64,000 nucleotides of DNA from Paraburkholderia sp. BL23I1N1 (GCF_003610295.1 NZ_RAPV01000003.1:186001-250000), one strand, 5' to 3'; counted from the stretch's first letter, positions 35,811 to 45,619 are shown. Numbers and translations: made by a program. The notes: generated from the letters alone by a model not told the origin.

Positions 35811-37019
35811 TCAGTGCACATGGCTCGGGTCAGGGGGAGCCCGCGGCAGGATGCCAGGCACACCGCCTTCGATACGGACCATGTGGCCCTTGCCGCACAC
35901 GGGGCAATCGCGCAGTGACCTGCCGGTGAGCCGTTGGTAACGGTCACGGTAGTCTTTCGCGATGGCGGGTAACGCAGCGGCGGGAGGCTCGACGCCGAGC
36001 AGCCGCCGGCAGGTCGCCAGTCGCGCTGCCCGATGACAATTGGCGAGCCACCCGTAGCTGCGGATACGCTTGAAGCCGTCGGGCAGCACGTGCAGCACGA
36101 AGCGGCGGATGAACTCGTCAGCCGTCAGGGTCATGGTCCTGTGGCGGGCTTCGTGACGGTAGTCCTTCCAGCGGAACAGGACCGAATTGCCATCAAAGCG
36201 CAGCAACCGGTTATTCGAGATGGCGACGCGATGCGTGTAGCGGCCCAGGTAATCGAGCACCTGTGCAGCGCCGCCAAACGGTGGTTTCGCGTAGACGACC
36301 CACTCCGCGTGAGCAGCGGGCGCGAGCCAGGCGGCGAACGCTCGCGGGTCACGTAACGGCTCGAGCTGGCCATGGAAGCGCAGCGCGCCGGCGTCGAACG
36401 CGCGGCGCAGCTGGTCGAGAAAGAGCCGCCGGAAGAGCCGCGAGAGCACCCGCACGGGCAGGAAGAAGCCGGGCCGGCAGGCGATCCAGCGCTCGCCGTC
36501 CGGGGCAATGCCGCCGCCGGGTACGACGCAATGCACGTGCGGATGGTGCAGCAGGTTCTGCCCCCACGTGTGCAGGACCGTGATGAAGCCGATCTCCGCG
36601 CCCAGGTGTTTCGGATCGGCGGCGATCGTACGCAGCGTCTCGGCGCTGGTGCGAAACAGCAGATCGTAGAGCGTCTTCTTGTTCTGGTACGCGAGCGCGG
36701 CGACGGGCTCGGGGAGTGTGAAGACGACGTGGAAGTATTCGACCGCGGGAAGCAGCTCGGCGCGCCGGCGTTCGAGCCATTGCGCGCGGGCGAGCGACTG
36801 GCACTTCGGACAGCAGCGATGGCGACACGAGTCGTAGGCAATGCGCTGATGGCCGCAGGCATCGCACTGCTCGACATGACCGCCGAGCGCGGCGGTGCGG
36901 CACAGCTCGATGGCGCTCATCGCGCGGTGCTGGGCACGACTGAGGGCGTCGGCGTGGGTCTGCCGGTAGTGAGGGCCGCAGCGGCGGAAGATGTCCGCCA
37001 CCTCGAGCGCCGGTCGCAT
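35811..37019 (-). CDS. IS91-family HUH transposase
   Basis: 402 residues from the ATG at 37019. The N-terminal zinc-binding region is EQCDACGHQRIAYDSCRHRCCPKCQSLARAQWLERR. The HUH motif is HPHVHCVVPGGG. The catalytic tyrosine region is YLGRYTHRVAISNNRLL. A second zinc knuckle (CPVCGKGHM) lies near the end. It catalyses rolling-circle style transposition. It starts 9 bases after the recombinase relic. A longer frame to 37109 overlaps that gene and is less likely. Confidence 0.93.
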   Translation of the reverse strand: MRPALEVADIFRRCGPHYRQTHADALSRAQHRAMSAIELCRTAALGGHVEQCDACGHQRIAYDSCRHRCCPKCQSLARAQWLERRRAELLPAVEYFHVVFTLPEPVAALAYQNKKTLYDLLFRTSAETLRTIAADPKHLGAEIGFITVLHTWGQNLLHHPHVHCVVPGGGIAPDGERWIACRPGFFLPVRVLSRLFRRLFLDQLRRAFDAGALRFHGQLEPLRDPRAFAAWLAPAAHAEWVVYAKPPFGGAAQVLDYLGRYTHRVAISNNRLLRFDGNSVLFRWKDYRHEARHRTMTLTADEFIRRFVLHVLPDGFKRIRSYGWLANCHRAARLATCRRLLGVEPPAAALPAIAKDYRDRYQRLTGRSLRDCPVCGKGHMVRIEGGVPGILPRAPPDPSHVH

Positions 37020-37027
37020 CGCCGGCT

Positions 37028-37907
37028 TCAGAAGTACTCGGGCGCAGGCGGCTGGGAGGGAGTGGGTGCGGGATGCGGCAGCAGGTCGAAGGGACTGGTG
37101 GTGGCGCACACGGTGCTCGTCGCCAGCTTGAGGTACCGTGCCGTGGTCGCCATGCTGCGATGACCCATCAGCAGCTGGATCCGGCGTACATCGGCACCGG
37201 TTTCCAGCAGATGAGTGGCGAACGCGTGCCTCAGGGAATGTGGTGTAACGGGTTTCGTGATGCCGCTGCGCTCACGTGCAAGCTGGCATGCGTCGCCCAC
37301 GGCATGGCGGCTGATGGGCCGCCCCGGAATGCTGCCTGGAAAGAGCCATTCCCTCGGGTGGGGCGTCCTGCCAGTAAAGTCGCAGGACCTCGAGCAGACG
37401 CGGCGAGAGCATTACGTAGCGGTCCTTACGGCCTTTACCCTGGCGGACACGGATCATCATCCGCTGGCTGTCGATATCGGTGACCTTCAGATGCACGACT
37501 TCGGAGACACGCAGGCCGGCCGCATAGGCCGTCATCAGGATGGCGCGCTGCTTCAGGCTGGGAATCGACTCGAAGAAACGCGTGACTTCCTCGAAGCTCA
37601 GGATGACCGGCAGCTTCACGGGCCGTTTGGGCAACGGGAAATCCTCGTCACTCCAGTCCCGCCTGAGCGTGATGCGGTACAGGAAGCGCAGCGAGCCTAC
37701 GGCCAGTTGGACACTGGCTGGCGCGAGCTTGCGTTCGTTGGTCAGGTGGATAATCCAGGCACGGATCTCTTCGGGACCGAGCACCTCGGGTGAGCGCCGG
37801 AAGTGTCGGGCGAAACTGGAAACCTGCAGGAGATAGGTCTTCTGCGTGTTGACAGCAAGGTTGCGGATCTGCATGTCGTGCAGCATGCGTTGGCGGAGCA
37901 GTGTCAT
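37028..37907 (-). pseudogene. Frameshifted tyrosine recombinase of the IS91-type element
   Basis: Starts MTLLRQRMLHDMQIRNLAVNTQKTYLLQVSSFARHF after a good GGAGG site. It has the SAM-like N-terminus and the catalytic Arg in AAGLRVSEVVHLKVTDID. The frame breaks at about 37350, where an extra T in CCATTCCCTC (plus strand) disrupts the expected EGWLFPGS. The other frame continues with [39 protein letters not shown], with the HxxR, H and catalytic Tyr. Removing one base restores a full-length recombinase of about 290 residues. Confidence 0.9.
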
Positions 37908-38077
37908 GGCGAACCTCCAGGAGACAGGGGATGGCATGCCCGGTCGGGCACCTCCATGCTGCTCCTGGCCGCCTGCTCGTCCCTTCCTCGTGCCCCGGCA
38001 TCCGATAACCGTCCTGACCGAACGCCAGGCACTGACCCCCGCTTCCCTCCCACTACCGCGTCAGCGGTTTAGTACAG

Positions 38078-38459
38078 CGACCCCTATGCGCAGATCGAAA
38101 CTATGCGCACCTACCGTCGGATTGACGATGACGAGAGCATCCGACCTCACGTCATCTGCACATAGTTTCGGCGTCGGGCAGTCCGGTGGCAGTTTGTCGG
38201 GCTCCCGATGTGAACCATATTGAAATCCGAGAGTGCCAGCGGCGGAAGCGCATTCTCCTTCATTAAAGGATTGATCTCGCTGACGCGTAAGTGTTCGTCG
38301 TGATTCTGGTAGAGGTCTGAGCGATTACGACCCGGTGTCGGAATGGAAACTATGTTTAGAACCACGGTTGTCAACTTCGCTGAAAGCCGCGTTGCCGCTG
38401 GTGTGGTTGCGGCCCTTCGGTACGAAATGCGCATAGTTTCGATGTGCGCATAGGGGTCG
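38078..38459. mobile_element. MITE-like element with 32-bp inverted ends
   Basis: A 382-bp unit bounded by near-perfect inverted repeats: CGACCCCTATGCGCA(G/C)AT at 38078 continues with CGAAACTATGCGCA, and the right end is its reverse complement up to 38459. Related ATAGTTTCG/CGAAACTAT motifs recur inside at about 38162 and 38346. There is no gene within. Multiple terminal copies of one motif recall IS21-type ends, so it may be a deletion derivative. No target duplication was identified. Its left end is one base from the IS91-type element. Confidence 0.7.
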
Positions 38460-38889
38460 AGCGCCGCCGATCGCAGTCGTGCAAGGCGGGGGTAAGGATG
38501 CGCATTGCATGAGGCGGCACGCGGCCAGTTTCAACCCTTCGGAGAAGGATCACAATCGTCCGCTGCAGTGGGCGAGTTGGGACAATCGCACGATGAACTC
38601 TTCGCCTCCCGCTCGTTCCTATAGCTCGTCTAGCGCACGTGGAAACCTTGGGTCCCCGCAATACAAATGACCGCTCGCCGACGCCCTCCGACTTTATAGG
38701 GCCAGGCATGAATTCCCTTCGCGGGCGACGCTACACCAAACTTTCAACAGACGTCTATTGGCAGGGAGTATCGTGGCCTGGTTCAGATAAAATGGTAGCC
38801 GCGGTTAAGCAGACAGACAGCGATCTCGTCTATCCATTGAGCAGCCCTTCACGCGTTAATCGAATTTTAGTTTTACCGGGAGAAGGTCA
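38460..38889. other. Interval before the P-loop ATPase gene
   Basis: 430 bases with no supported gene. The AT-richer last 100 bases probably carry the ATPase promoter. GGGAGAAGG at 38878-38886 is its ribosome binding site. Confidence 0.4.
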
Positions 38890-40401
38890 TTGAATCACGG
38901 AAATAACAATATGATTAGAAAGGATGTGTTGGCTGGCGCGGGGTTCGGTAGCAGGATTGCAGAGGATGAAGGCGATCATTTGCACTCTTACTTCGTTGAG
39001 ACGGATCAATGGAGAAGGCTGCTTTCCGGCGAAGTCGACATTGTGTTCGGCGCGAAAGGTGCCGGAAAGAGTGCCCTGTACTCGCTATTGGTCGCTAAGA
39101 AAGATGAGCTTCGTCTGGGGAGACGCACACTATTTCTTGCAGCGGAAAATCCTCGCGGAACACCAGCGTTTCGTGATCTGACTGCTGAACCGCCGTTGTC
39201 GGAGGAGCAGTTTCGAGGACTCTGGAAGCTCTATTTTTTGTCGATTGCGGCCGACTATCTTCGACACCAGTTGACGTCGCAGAATATGAAGAATGCGGCC
39301 GCATTGAGCGTAATCCATGTCCTCACGGAACACGGACTTCTTGCGCCGGGTGTGACGTTGCTATCGCGGCTGAGAGCGGCACTCGGATATATGCGGAGAT
39401 TCATACCCCATGTCGAAGGTGGCGTGACAGATCCACACTCGGGCCTGACCTTTACCGGCAAGATCACTTTGGGTGAGCCCACCAGCGAGCAACGGGGTGC
39501 TGGATATCGGTCGCTCGACGACCTGTTATCACAGCTGAATCTTGGGTTTCAGCAAGTGAACATTACCGTTTGGCTTGTGTTGGACAGGCTGGACGTCGCA
39601 TTTGCAGAATCGGACGCTCTGGAGGGTAACGCACTACGGGCGTTGTTTAGGACATATCTCGATACACTCGCGCTCTCGCATATCAAGACGAAAATCTTTC
39701 TTCGGGACGATATCTGGAACAAAATTGTTGCCGGGGGTTTTAGGGAGGCGAGTCACGTAACGCGTTCGTTAACGCTTTCGTGGAGTCAGCAATCTCTTCT
39801 CAATCTCATTGTTCGGCGCATTCTCTCAAATGAAGCTGTTTGCACCTATTACGGCGTCAATCGTATTGAGGTTCTAGCCACCGCAGAGCTTCAGCGCGAA
39901 TTCTTCTACAAAGTGTTCCCGGAACAAATCGATATTGGCAAGAACAGACCTAGGACCCTAGATTGGATGCTTTCGCGAACGGCTGATGGAAGCAAGCGCA
40001 CGACCCCTAGGGAGTTGATCCATCTGCTTTTGGCCGCACGCGAAGAGCAGCTTAAACTCACTGAACTCGGCAATTCTGAGCCTGAAGACAACCTTCTCAT
40101 TGGGAAGACTGCGATTCGTTTGGCGCTGCCCGCCGTTTCAAAGGCGCGCTATGAGCAGACGCTATGCGCAGAGAATCCAGGATTGCAGCCGTTCCTGCAT
40201 AAATTGGAGCGGGAAAAGGCGCAGCAGTCGCTCGTTTCACTGGCGGCTCTATGGAACTGTCCGGTTGAAAAATCCTCCGAAATTGCGGAAAAGCTCGTTG
40301 AGGCGGGATTCTTCGAGCGGCGCGGTGCAAAAGATGCGCCGATCTTTTGGGTCCCAATGCTATACCGAGATGCGTTGGACCTGGTGCAGGGCGCTGCGTG
40401 A
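38890..40401 (+). CDS. P-loop ATPase, Sll1717-like, putative conflict-system NTPase
   Basis: 503 residues from a TTG start chosen for the GGGAGAAGG site 3 bases upstream (ATG at 38911 is the alternative). The Walker A is VFGAKGAGKSALYSLL, the Walker B-like strand is NITVWLVLDRLDVAF, and a helical C-terminal half ends in a winged-helix-like segment (SLAALWNCPVEKSSEIAEKLVEAGFFERR). This architecture matches the stand-alone P-loop ATPases annotated as Sll1717 family, often seen in defence islands. The gene is less GC-rich than the core genes and is alone between mobile elements, so it was probably acquired horizontally. Confidence 0.75.
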   Translation: MNHGNNNMIRKDVLAGAGFGSRIAEDEGDHLHSYFVETDQWRRLLSGEVDIVFGAKGAGKSALYSLLVAKKDELRLGRRTLFLAAENPRGTPAFRDLTAEPPLSEEQFRGLWKLYFLSIAADYLRHQLTSQNMKNAAALSVIHVLTEHGLLAPGVTLLSRLRAALGYMRRFIPHVEGGVTDPHSGLTFTGKITLGEPTSEQRGAGYRSLDDLLSQLNLGFQQVNITVWLVLDRLDVAFAESDALEGNALRALFRTYLDTLALSHIKTKIFLRDDIWNKIVAGGFREASHVTRSLTLSWSQQSLLNLIVRRILSNEAVCTYYGVNRIEVLATAELQREFFYKVFPEQIDIGKNRPRTLDWMLSRTADGSKRTTPRELIHLLLAAREEQLKLTELGNSEPEDNLLIGKTAIRLALPAVSKARYEQTLCAENPGLQPFLHKLEREKAQQSLVSLAALWNCPVEKSSEIAEKLVEAGFFERRGAKDAPIFWVPMLYRDALDLVQGAA

Positions 40402-40527
40402 ACTAGCGCAGACCGCACGGCTCTTGACTGACCGAAGATCAATGAGCACTAGATCCAATGGCCAGAAGCGACCGTCTCACACATGTCTGGAAGCGGCCGA
40501 TCGTAAGTTTCCTGCGATCGGCCGCAA

Positions 40528-40568
40528 TGGGTCGAAATGAGCCCGACGTATCAGGCAGCACCCGGCCA
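40528..40568 (+). repeat. 41-nt dispersed intergenic repeat, copy 1
   Basis: The segment beginning TGGGTCGAAATGAGCCCGAC is identical over 41 bases to the reverse complement of 56738-56778. It is intergenic in both places. Confidence 0.85.
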
Positions 40569-40685
40569 TGAAGCGCCATTCGCTTCACCGTTGGTCAGAC
40601 ATTCAGACGTCGTTTCTAGTCAGGAACCGGCCATTCCACTCGAAACGGTGAAGTGTTGCTCGTCGTCGGAGGACCCCGCCAAGAG

Positions 40686-42171
40686 CATCGTCTTATACAC
40701 AAGTCTGGCCTCCGCAACGGTAGGCCGGAACAAACCGTCGTCGAGCAATGAGATAGACCGGGGCTTGTAAACTTTCGGCGCGCCGCGTTTACTCTCGCTT
40801 TTTGCGTGAACGCCTTGGCCCTGGAAGCACCGTACTGGACGGAAACCGAATTTGCTGACCTCGACCTTGGCGACGCGCGCCTGAACAAGCGAGCGAGGAC
40901 ATTGATGGAACGATTGGCGGCCAAGCCGACGGCTGGCGTGCCGCAGGCGTGTCGGGGCTGGGGCGAGACGATGGCGGCGTACCGCTTCTTCGACAACGGC
41001 GAGGTCGAGTGGAGTGCGATTCTGGAGCCACACTGGCGGCAGACCGAGCAACGAATGGCCGCTCAGTCGGTCGTGTTGTGCCTGCAGGACACCACGGAAC
41101 TGGATTTCAACGGCCGGCAGGCCGCGGGCCTTGGGCCACTGTCTTACGAGATGCAGCGCGGGATGTATTTGCACCCGACCTATGCGGTGACGCCTGAGCG
41201 GGTGCCGCTGGGTGTACTCGACGCGTGGATGTGGGCGCGTGAGCCCAAGGACGCGCAGGGCAAGCGCGGCGGCCTCAAGGAAAGCCTGCGCTGGATCGAG
41301 GGTTACGAGCGGGTAGCGGAAACGGCATCGAGCCTGCCGTACACGCGACTGGTGTACGTCGCTGATCGCGAGGCAGACATGCTCGCGCTGATGGTGCGGG
41401 CGCAGGAGTTGGGCACGCCGGCGGATTGGCTGATTCGCTCGACCCACGACCGCGCGCTGCCCGAGGGAGCCAAGCTGTGGACGGCGACGACAGAAGACGC
41501 ACCGCTCGGCGAGATTGCCTTCACGATGGGCTCGCGTCACGGCGTGAAGGCGCGCCAGGTGCGTCAGCACGTATGGTTGCGGCGCATCGAACTGCCGGCA
41601 GGCGTGGGTCAAAGCGTAGCGGCCACGTGTCTGGTGGCGCGTGAGTTTGATGCACCAAGCGGCGTCAAGCCGATCGAATGGCGCTTGCTTACCAACCGCG
41701 AAGCCACGACGCTGAAGGAAGCGATTGAACTGATCGACTGGTATCGGGCACGCTGGGAAATCGAGATCCTGTTCAACGTGCTGAAGAACGGTTGTCGTGT
41801 CGAGGCGCTGCAACTGGGCGCGATCGAACGGCTCGAGCGCGCGCTGGCGCTGTTTCTGGTCGTGGCTTGGCGAATCGTCCATCTGATGCACAGGGGCCGC
41901 AGTTGCCCCGATCTGGATGCCGAACTGTTCTTCGATGTCGACGAAATTCGCGGCGCGTATTTGCTGACCGACGTCAAGCAGCCGGCCAAGCCCAAGCTCA
42001 ACGAGGTGCTGCGCTTGATCGCGCGCCTGGGCGGATTCCTCGGCCGCAAGGGCGATGGCGAACCCGGCGCGAAAGCTATTTGGCTGGGACTCAAAGAGGT
42101 TCATGTCGCTGCCAAGACATTGCAGAAGTTACGTGCCGGCGGTCACGCTGGAGATTGTGTATAAGCCGATG
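40686..42171 (+). mobile_element. Complete IS4-family (Tn5/IS50-like) insertion sequence
   Basis: 1486-bp element. The left end CATCGTCTTATACACAAGT (40686) and the reverse complement of the right end (CATCGGCTTATACACAA, to 42171) share the Tn5 core CTTATACACAA. It is flanked by a perfect 9-bp direct repeat, CGCCAAGAG (40677-40685 and 42172-42180), as expected for Tn5-like transposition. One intact transposase gene. The intact ends and duplication suggest a recent insertion. Confidence 0.95.
40806..42164 (+). CDS. IS4-family Tn5-like transposase
   Basis: 452 residues from a GTG. The N-terminal Tnp_DNA-binding region is MNALALEAPYWTETEFADLDLGDARLNKRARTLMERLAAKP. The catalytic domain holds VLCLQDTTELDF, LVYVADREADML and the YREK-type region IDWYRARWEIEILFNVLKNGCRVEALQL with its glutamate. 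The stop codon TAA falls inside the right inverted repeat. No break in the frame. Confidence 0.94.
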   Translation: MNALALEAPYWTETEFADLDLGDARLNKRARTLMERLAAKPTAGVPQACRGWGETMAAYRFFDNGEVEWSAILEPHWRQTEQRMAAQSVVLCLQDTTELDFNGRQAAGLGPLSYEMQRGMYLHPTYAVTPERVPLGVLDAWMWAREPKDAQGKRGGLKESLRWIEGYERVAETASSLPYTRLVYVADREADMLALMVRAQELGTPADWLIRSTHDRALPEGAKLWTATTEDAPLGEIAFTMGSRHGVKARQVRQHVWLRRIELPAGVGQSVAATCLVAREFDAPSGVKPIEWRLLTNREATTLKEAIELIDWYRARWEIEILFNVLKNGCRVEALQLGAIERLERALALFLVVAWRIVHLMHRGRSCPDLDAELFFDVDEIRGAYLLTDVKQPAKPKLNEVLRLIARLGGFLGRKGDGEPGAKAIWLGLKEVHVAAKTLQKLRAGGHAGDCV

Positions 42172-42312
42172 CGCCAAGAGATGCAGCCCTTGGGCGGTCG
42201 TGTGCGGCTGTAAGCCCAACGAATAGGGATTTCTGTCAAATTAAACGATTCTTGAAAACCTGATCGGCGAGTGGCATAGTCCACTTGCCGATCAGTAACA
42301 TCCGCTAGCCGA

Positions 42313-42708
42313 TTAGACATCTAGGCTGTTTTTCAACGATACCCCCGCCTGAATGATAGAGGCCGGGTTGCCTGTACTTATCGCTGCTACTAGTGCAACA
42401 ATCGAAGCCACCACGTCTACGGCATTCTGAATTTGGCTGGCAGTTGCCACCGCATCTTTCAACTCCTGAATGCTCGAATTAATTTCGGCTACTGCCTGAT
42501 CGGCCTCGTTACCGGCAATAACGATTAGCTGGCCCTCCAGATTTGAAACGTAATTAATAAGTTCGAAGTCGTATTGGACTAGTTGCTTGAAGTTAGAATC
42601 GGCCTGTCCGGCAGGTGTTTTGAGGTATGATCTCAGATTTTGTTCAATCGAATTTATCTCGTCAACTAGATTCTGGATTGCGGCAGCTTCCTGCGCGGGA
42701 TCAGACAT
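42313..42708 (-). CDS. Hypothetical helical protein
   Basis: 131 residues, acidic and almost wholly helical, with a C-terminal hydrophobic stretch (AVDVVASIVALVAAISTGNPASIIQAGVSLKNSL) that could insert into or lie on a membrane. It follows the lipoprotein gene by 15 bases on the same strand, so the two are probably co-expressed. No family recognised. Its AT-richer composition differs from the core genes. Confidence 0.65.
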   Translation of the reverse strand: MSDPAQEAAAIQNLVDEINSIEQNLRSYLKTPAGQADSNFKQLVQYDFELINYVSNLEGQLIVIAGNEADQAVAEINSSIQELKDAVATASQIQNAVDVVASIVALVAAISTGNPASIIQAGVSLKNSLDV

Positions 42709-42723
42709 GTTTGCCTCACAACG

Positions 42724-43605
42724 TTAGTTAATAAATGCCTTTCTAAAGCTGACTTGTACCGCATACGCCTGTTTTGCATAAGAGACAACTGAGTCGCTTA
42801 TCTCGTGAAATGATGGGTTGACGACATCTGCTGCGGCCGCATCCAATGCAGTACCCATTGAAGCTAGCGCTTTGTTATATGCATCAACCGCTTGTCGGCG
42901 CTGGGACAGCGATGATTGAATATCAGTCATACGCAGTAAGTATTCTTGTACTGCGAGCCTCTCATTTGATGCGACGACGCTCACGGCAGTAATTGCGACA
43001 TCATATGCTTTGCCCTCTTGCGCCAGCTGCGCATCATAGTCATGCACCGCGGAACGAATGGCCGCTGAAATCTCTTTTGCGGCCTTTACGTTTTGGGGTG
43101 ATAGGGCGTCCGCGATCTTAGCGTGCCTGTACACCTCAAGTGCAGCTGTGCCAACAAAACCAACGATTGCTTCGACCGCGCTCTTTTGATCAGCGGTTAC
43201 TGCAGTTAACTTCGCTGAGTTGAGGCTGGATAGAATGCCATCTACATCTTTAACTTCTCCGTTTACAGTCACATAGTTATCTTGAGATATTGCACTCAAA
43301 GCTGACGCGTAGTTTTCGAGGACGCTGTTGTATGCCAATATCCGCTTTGTTTGAGCTTCGGCTACAGAGCAGTCCGTTTGCGACGCTTCCGCCTCTGAGG
43401 CCGCCGCATCCATTTTTGCGACACGATAAAACTCAATTTCGGCGGCCATGCGCCGGGAGCATGTACCTTGATCGTCATTGAGTAACAGGGAAGTGGAGTT
43501 CGTTACGGTCGAAGTAGCTGAAGCGAAAGTCCGAACGCTAGCGAGATTTGAGCACGCACATATCCACGGTGCAAAAATCAATACCAGTACGAGATTTCTT
43601 TTCAC
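42724..43605 (-). CDS. Putative lipoprotein, helical
   Basis: 293 residues. The signal peptide MKRNLVLVLIFAPWICAC has Cys18 as a plausible lipid site (WICAC). The mature protein is rich in Ala, Ser and Glu with long predicted helices. Two further Cys residues (about 49 and 79) could form a disulfide. AAGGAGTATTTGTTG precedes the ATG on the minus strand. With the downstream 131-residue gene it forms a two-gene unit of unknown function, perhaps a surface or toxin/immunity-like pair; this is a guess. Confidence 0.7.
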   Translation of the reverse strand: MKRNLVLVLIFAPWICACSNLASVRTFASATSTVTNSTSLLLNDDQGTCSRRMAAEIEFYRVAKMDAAASEAEASQTDCSVAEAQTKRILAYNSVLENYASALSAISQDNYVTVNGEVKDVDGILSSLNSAKLTAVTADQKSAVEAIVGFVGTAALEVYRHAKIADALSPQNVKAAKEISAAIRSAVHDYDAQLAQEGKAYDVAITAVSVVASNERLAVQEYLLRMTDIQSSLSQRRQAVDAYNKALASMGTALDAAAADVVNPSFHEISDSVVSYAKQAYAVQVSFRKAFIN

Positions 43606-43916
43606 AACAAATACTCCTTGAGGTTAGTTGGAGCGATCTTTCGGTGAAATGCTGTGAAAGCGAGTGCGCGTAAAACAATATATTCGCGGGACCCAAGTAC
43701 ACTTTGGCATCGCGACCAACTCGTTTTCCTATGCACCGGAAAACCGCAAGCTGTTTATATGCCCGCGCCGGCCGGCCTTCTCCTCGAAAAGCTACACGGA
43801 TTTAATTGTTACTTAGTGGAAAACAGAACTGCACCATTGAACTCAATGGATTTGTCACTTTTCAGCACCCGGCACAGCACCCTGAGCAGCGCCCTGTAGG
43901 GCTTCCGGTACTCCAG
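43606..43916. other. Interval between two leftward genes
   Basis: 311 bases. A short open frame at 43654-43899 on the plus strand looks non-coding. It probably carries the promoter of the lipoprotein gene. Confidence 0.35.
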
Positions 43917-44567
43917 TCACGCCAGCGGCTCCCCTGCCGCTGCACCTACTGCAGCGGCGACTCCGCCTGCCGCCGCTGAGGTTGCAGTCCTCGCCCCGAG
44001 GTAGAAGCTGGTCACCGCGCTCATCAGGGTGCCCGAGGTCACCAATAACTGGTTCGCAAAATCGGTAACTTCCTGCGGATTAGGATTTCGATAGGTAATG
44101 GTGTAGCTGGCAGTTGGGTCGGAAGCGCCACCGGAGCCTCTTCCGGGATTTTGGATAATCTGCAGATCCGGCGCGCTTGCGTGACTCTCCATGAATTTAT
44201 CTCGATCTGCTTGGGATACGTTTTCAATTCGGTTGCGTGGCCCTCCAACCGAGATTCCTTGATATAGAAATACCGTCAATGCCGCAAACAAAACAACCAA
44301 AGAAAGTGCGATTACCGCTCTGATCGATCCCCCCGGCAATGCTAACGCCTGATCCTTATCAGTTAGGCCGAAATACTGGAATATCGTCGCTACACAGGTC
44401 AAGACTATCAGCAGTACCGTGACTCCGCCAATCGATAAAACGGGTAGTCTCACCGAGTCTGGAACGTTCGTATCGGAGATTAACCATACAAACGTACCTG
44501 CCGCCGCAATCGAACCGATAACGATCGCCAAGGCAACAGACGCTCCGAATTCACTGAATTTGCGCAT
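43917..44567 (-). CDS. Hypothetical membrane protein, four hydrophobic segments
   Basis: 216 residues from the ATG at 44567, preceded by ATGGAGCAGGCG. Hydrophobic helices lie at about 11-31 (ALAIVIGSIAAAGTFVWLI), 44-64 (GGVTVLLIVLTCVATIFQYF), 80-102 (AVIALSLVVLFAALTVFLYQG) and the C-terminal Ala/Gly-rich 180-210. A soluble loop of about 75 residues separates the last two. No family recognised. Together with the lipoprotein gene it suggests an envelope-associated island. Confidence 0.65.
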   Translation of the reverse strand: MRKFSEFGASVALAIVIGSIAAAGTFVWLISDTNVPDSVRLPVLSIGGVTVLLIVLTCVATIFQYFGLTDKDQALALPGGSIRAVIALSLVVLFAALTVFLYQGISVGGPRNRIENVSQADRDKFMESHASAPDLQIIQNPGRGSGGASDPTASYTITYRNPNPQEVTDFANQLLVTSGTLMSAVTSFYLGARTATSAAAGGVAAAVGAAAGEPLA

Positions 44568-45619
44568 CGCCTGCTCCATTTGTATTCAATACTCAAGCGA
44601 CAAGACTGTCCGTTCTTGATATGCGCTTTGACTGACCAGCGGACTCGGCAATTCGCATCCAAGCCCGGCCTGCAAACGCATCGACAACTGAGTCTAGGCG
44701 TTCGCTCGCCTCGCGCAAGGTCTCGAATTATTTGAATGTTCGACACCGAACAGATCCGTCCTATTCGAGAAGATCAAATTCCGCATCGTACTTTCCGCTA
44801 CCACGGGTTCTTACGGGTTAACGAACTGTCAGATAGGGCCTTGTGCGATCGACCAAATTGCAGGGAAGATCTGAGCTGTGGCCGTAGCGATCTACCACTT
44901 TTGTTTCTGGATCCCAGATGCAATTGCGCTCGGGCCTTCAGCGCCTTATTCGCTATCGACTGCGACGGGCCCAGTGGTCCCGAATTGAGCAACAACCATC
45001 CCGCAAGAGACACCAATAATGTCCAAGCTCGTTATATATCGGCTCGCGCAGTGGCAGCATGGTTCGGCTCCTGCTGGAGAACGAGGCGGATTGCCTCATT
45101 CGCCAACATAAACCGCGCGACCGGCCTTGCCCTGACCAACAGCGACGGGCCGGAGCCCCTACCGCGCGAGCGGTTTCGTTCTTCGGCCATCTGCGGACGT
45201 TGCGGGTCCAGCCTGGAGGACATTCCGTAGTCCCTTTTTCACCCGAAAGCTGACATCGGAAAGAGCAGAGAGCCGCTCTAAGCAATTACAGTGGGAGCAA
45301 ATTTTTGGAAGGTTCCTTGACTAGTCATTCAATCACGGAGCCATGCGCGCTAGCGTGCCTTAATTAGAGTTCGCGCTTCGGGCCAGTCACCCGTCGCTCG
45401 ACGTAACGCTTCACTGGCTTGCTAGGGCGTGGCGTATAGGACATCCATCGCATAGCTGATGCGCGCCTGCTCGTAAGCGACGTGCGTGCGATAGCGCACA
45501 TATAACTGCGTTCGGGATAACACTTTAGAGGCTGCAACGGTACCGTGGAGATAGCCACAACGCTCGGCCTGTCATCGATAGTTGAAGTCCTGAGTGGAAG
45601 CATCGGAGAGAAAATAGTC
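44568..45619. other. Interval with decayed sequence
   Basis: About 1 kb with no supported gene. The minus strand at 45395-45500 reads RTQLYVRYRTHVAYEQARISYAMDVLYATP and then a stop, possibly a relic of a coding C-terminus. The rest is intergenic-repeat-like. Confidence 0.35.

Larger units (their letters stand above)
35543..38076 (-). mobile_element. IS91-type element with tyrosine recombinase gene
   Basis: A two-gene unit, tyrosine recombinase then IS91 transposase, both on the minus strand. TGTGCTAAACCGCT at 35543-35556 is inverted as AGCGGTTTAGTACA at 38063-38076 (13 of 14 match), which I take as the likely boundaries. IS91 elements usually lack inverted repeats, so the ends are tentative. 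The recombinase carries a frameshift, so only the transposase appears intact. Confidence 0.6.

Noticed and set aside
37028..37907. Programmed frameshift in the tyrosine recombinase
   Set aside because: The break is a single extra base in CCATTCCC with no slippery heptamer or overlapping-frame design; simple mutation is more likely.
40620..42104. 494-codon frame antisense to the Tn5-like transposase
   Set aside because: The transposase is defined by precise IS ends; the antisense frame crosses the left end and has no recognisable content.
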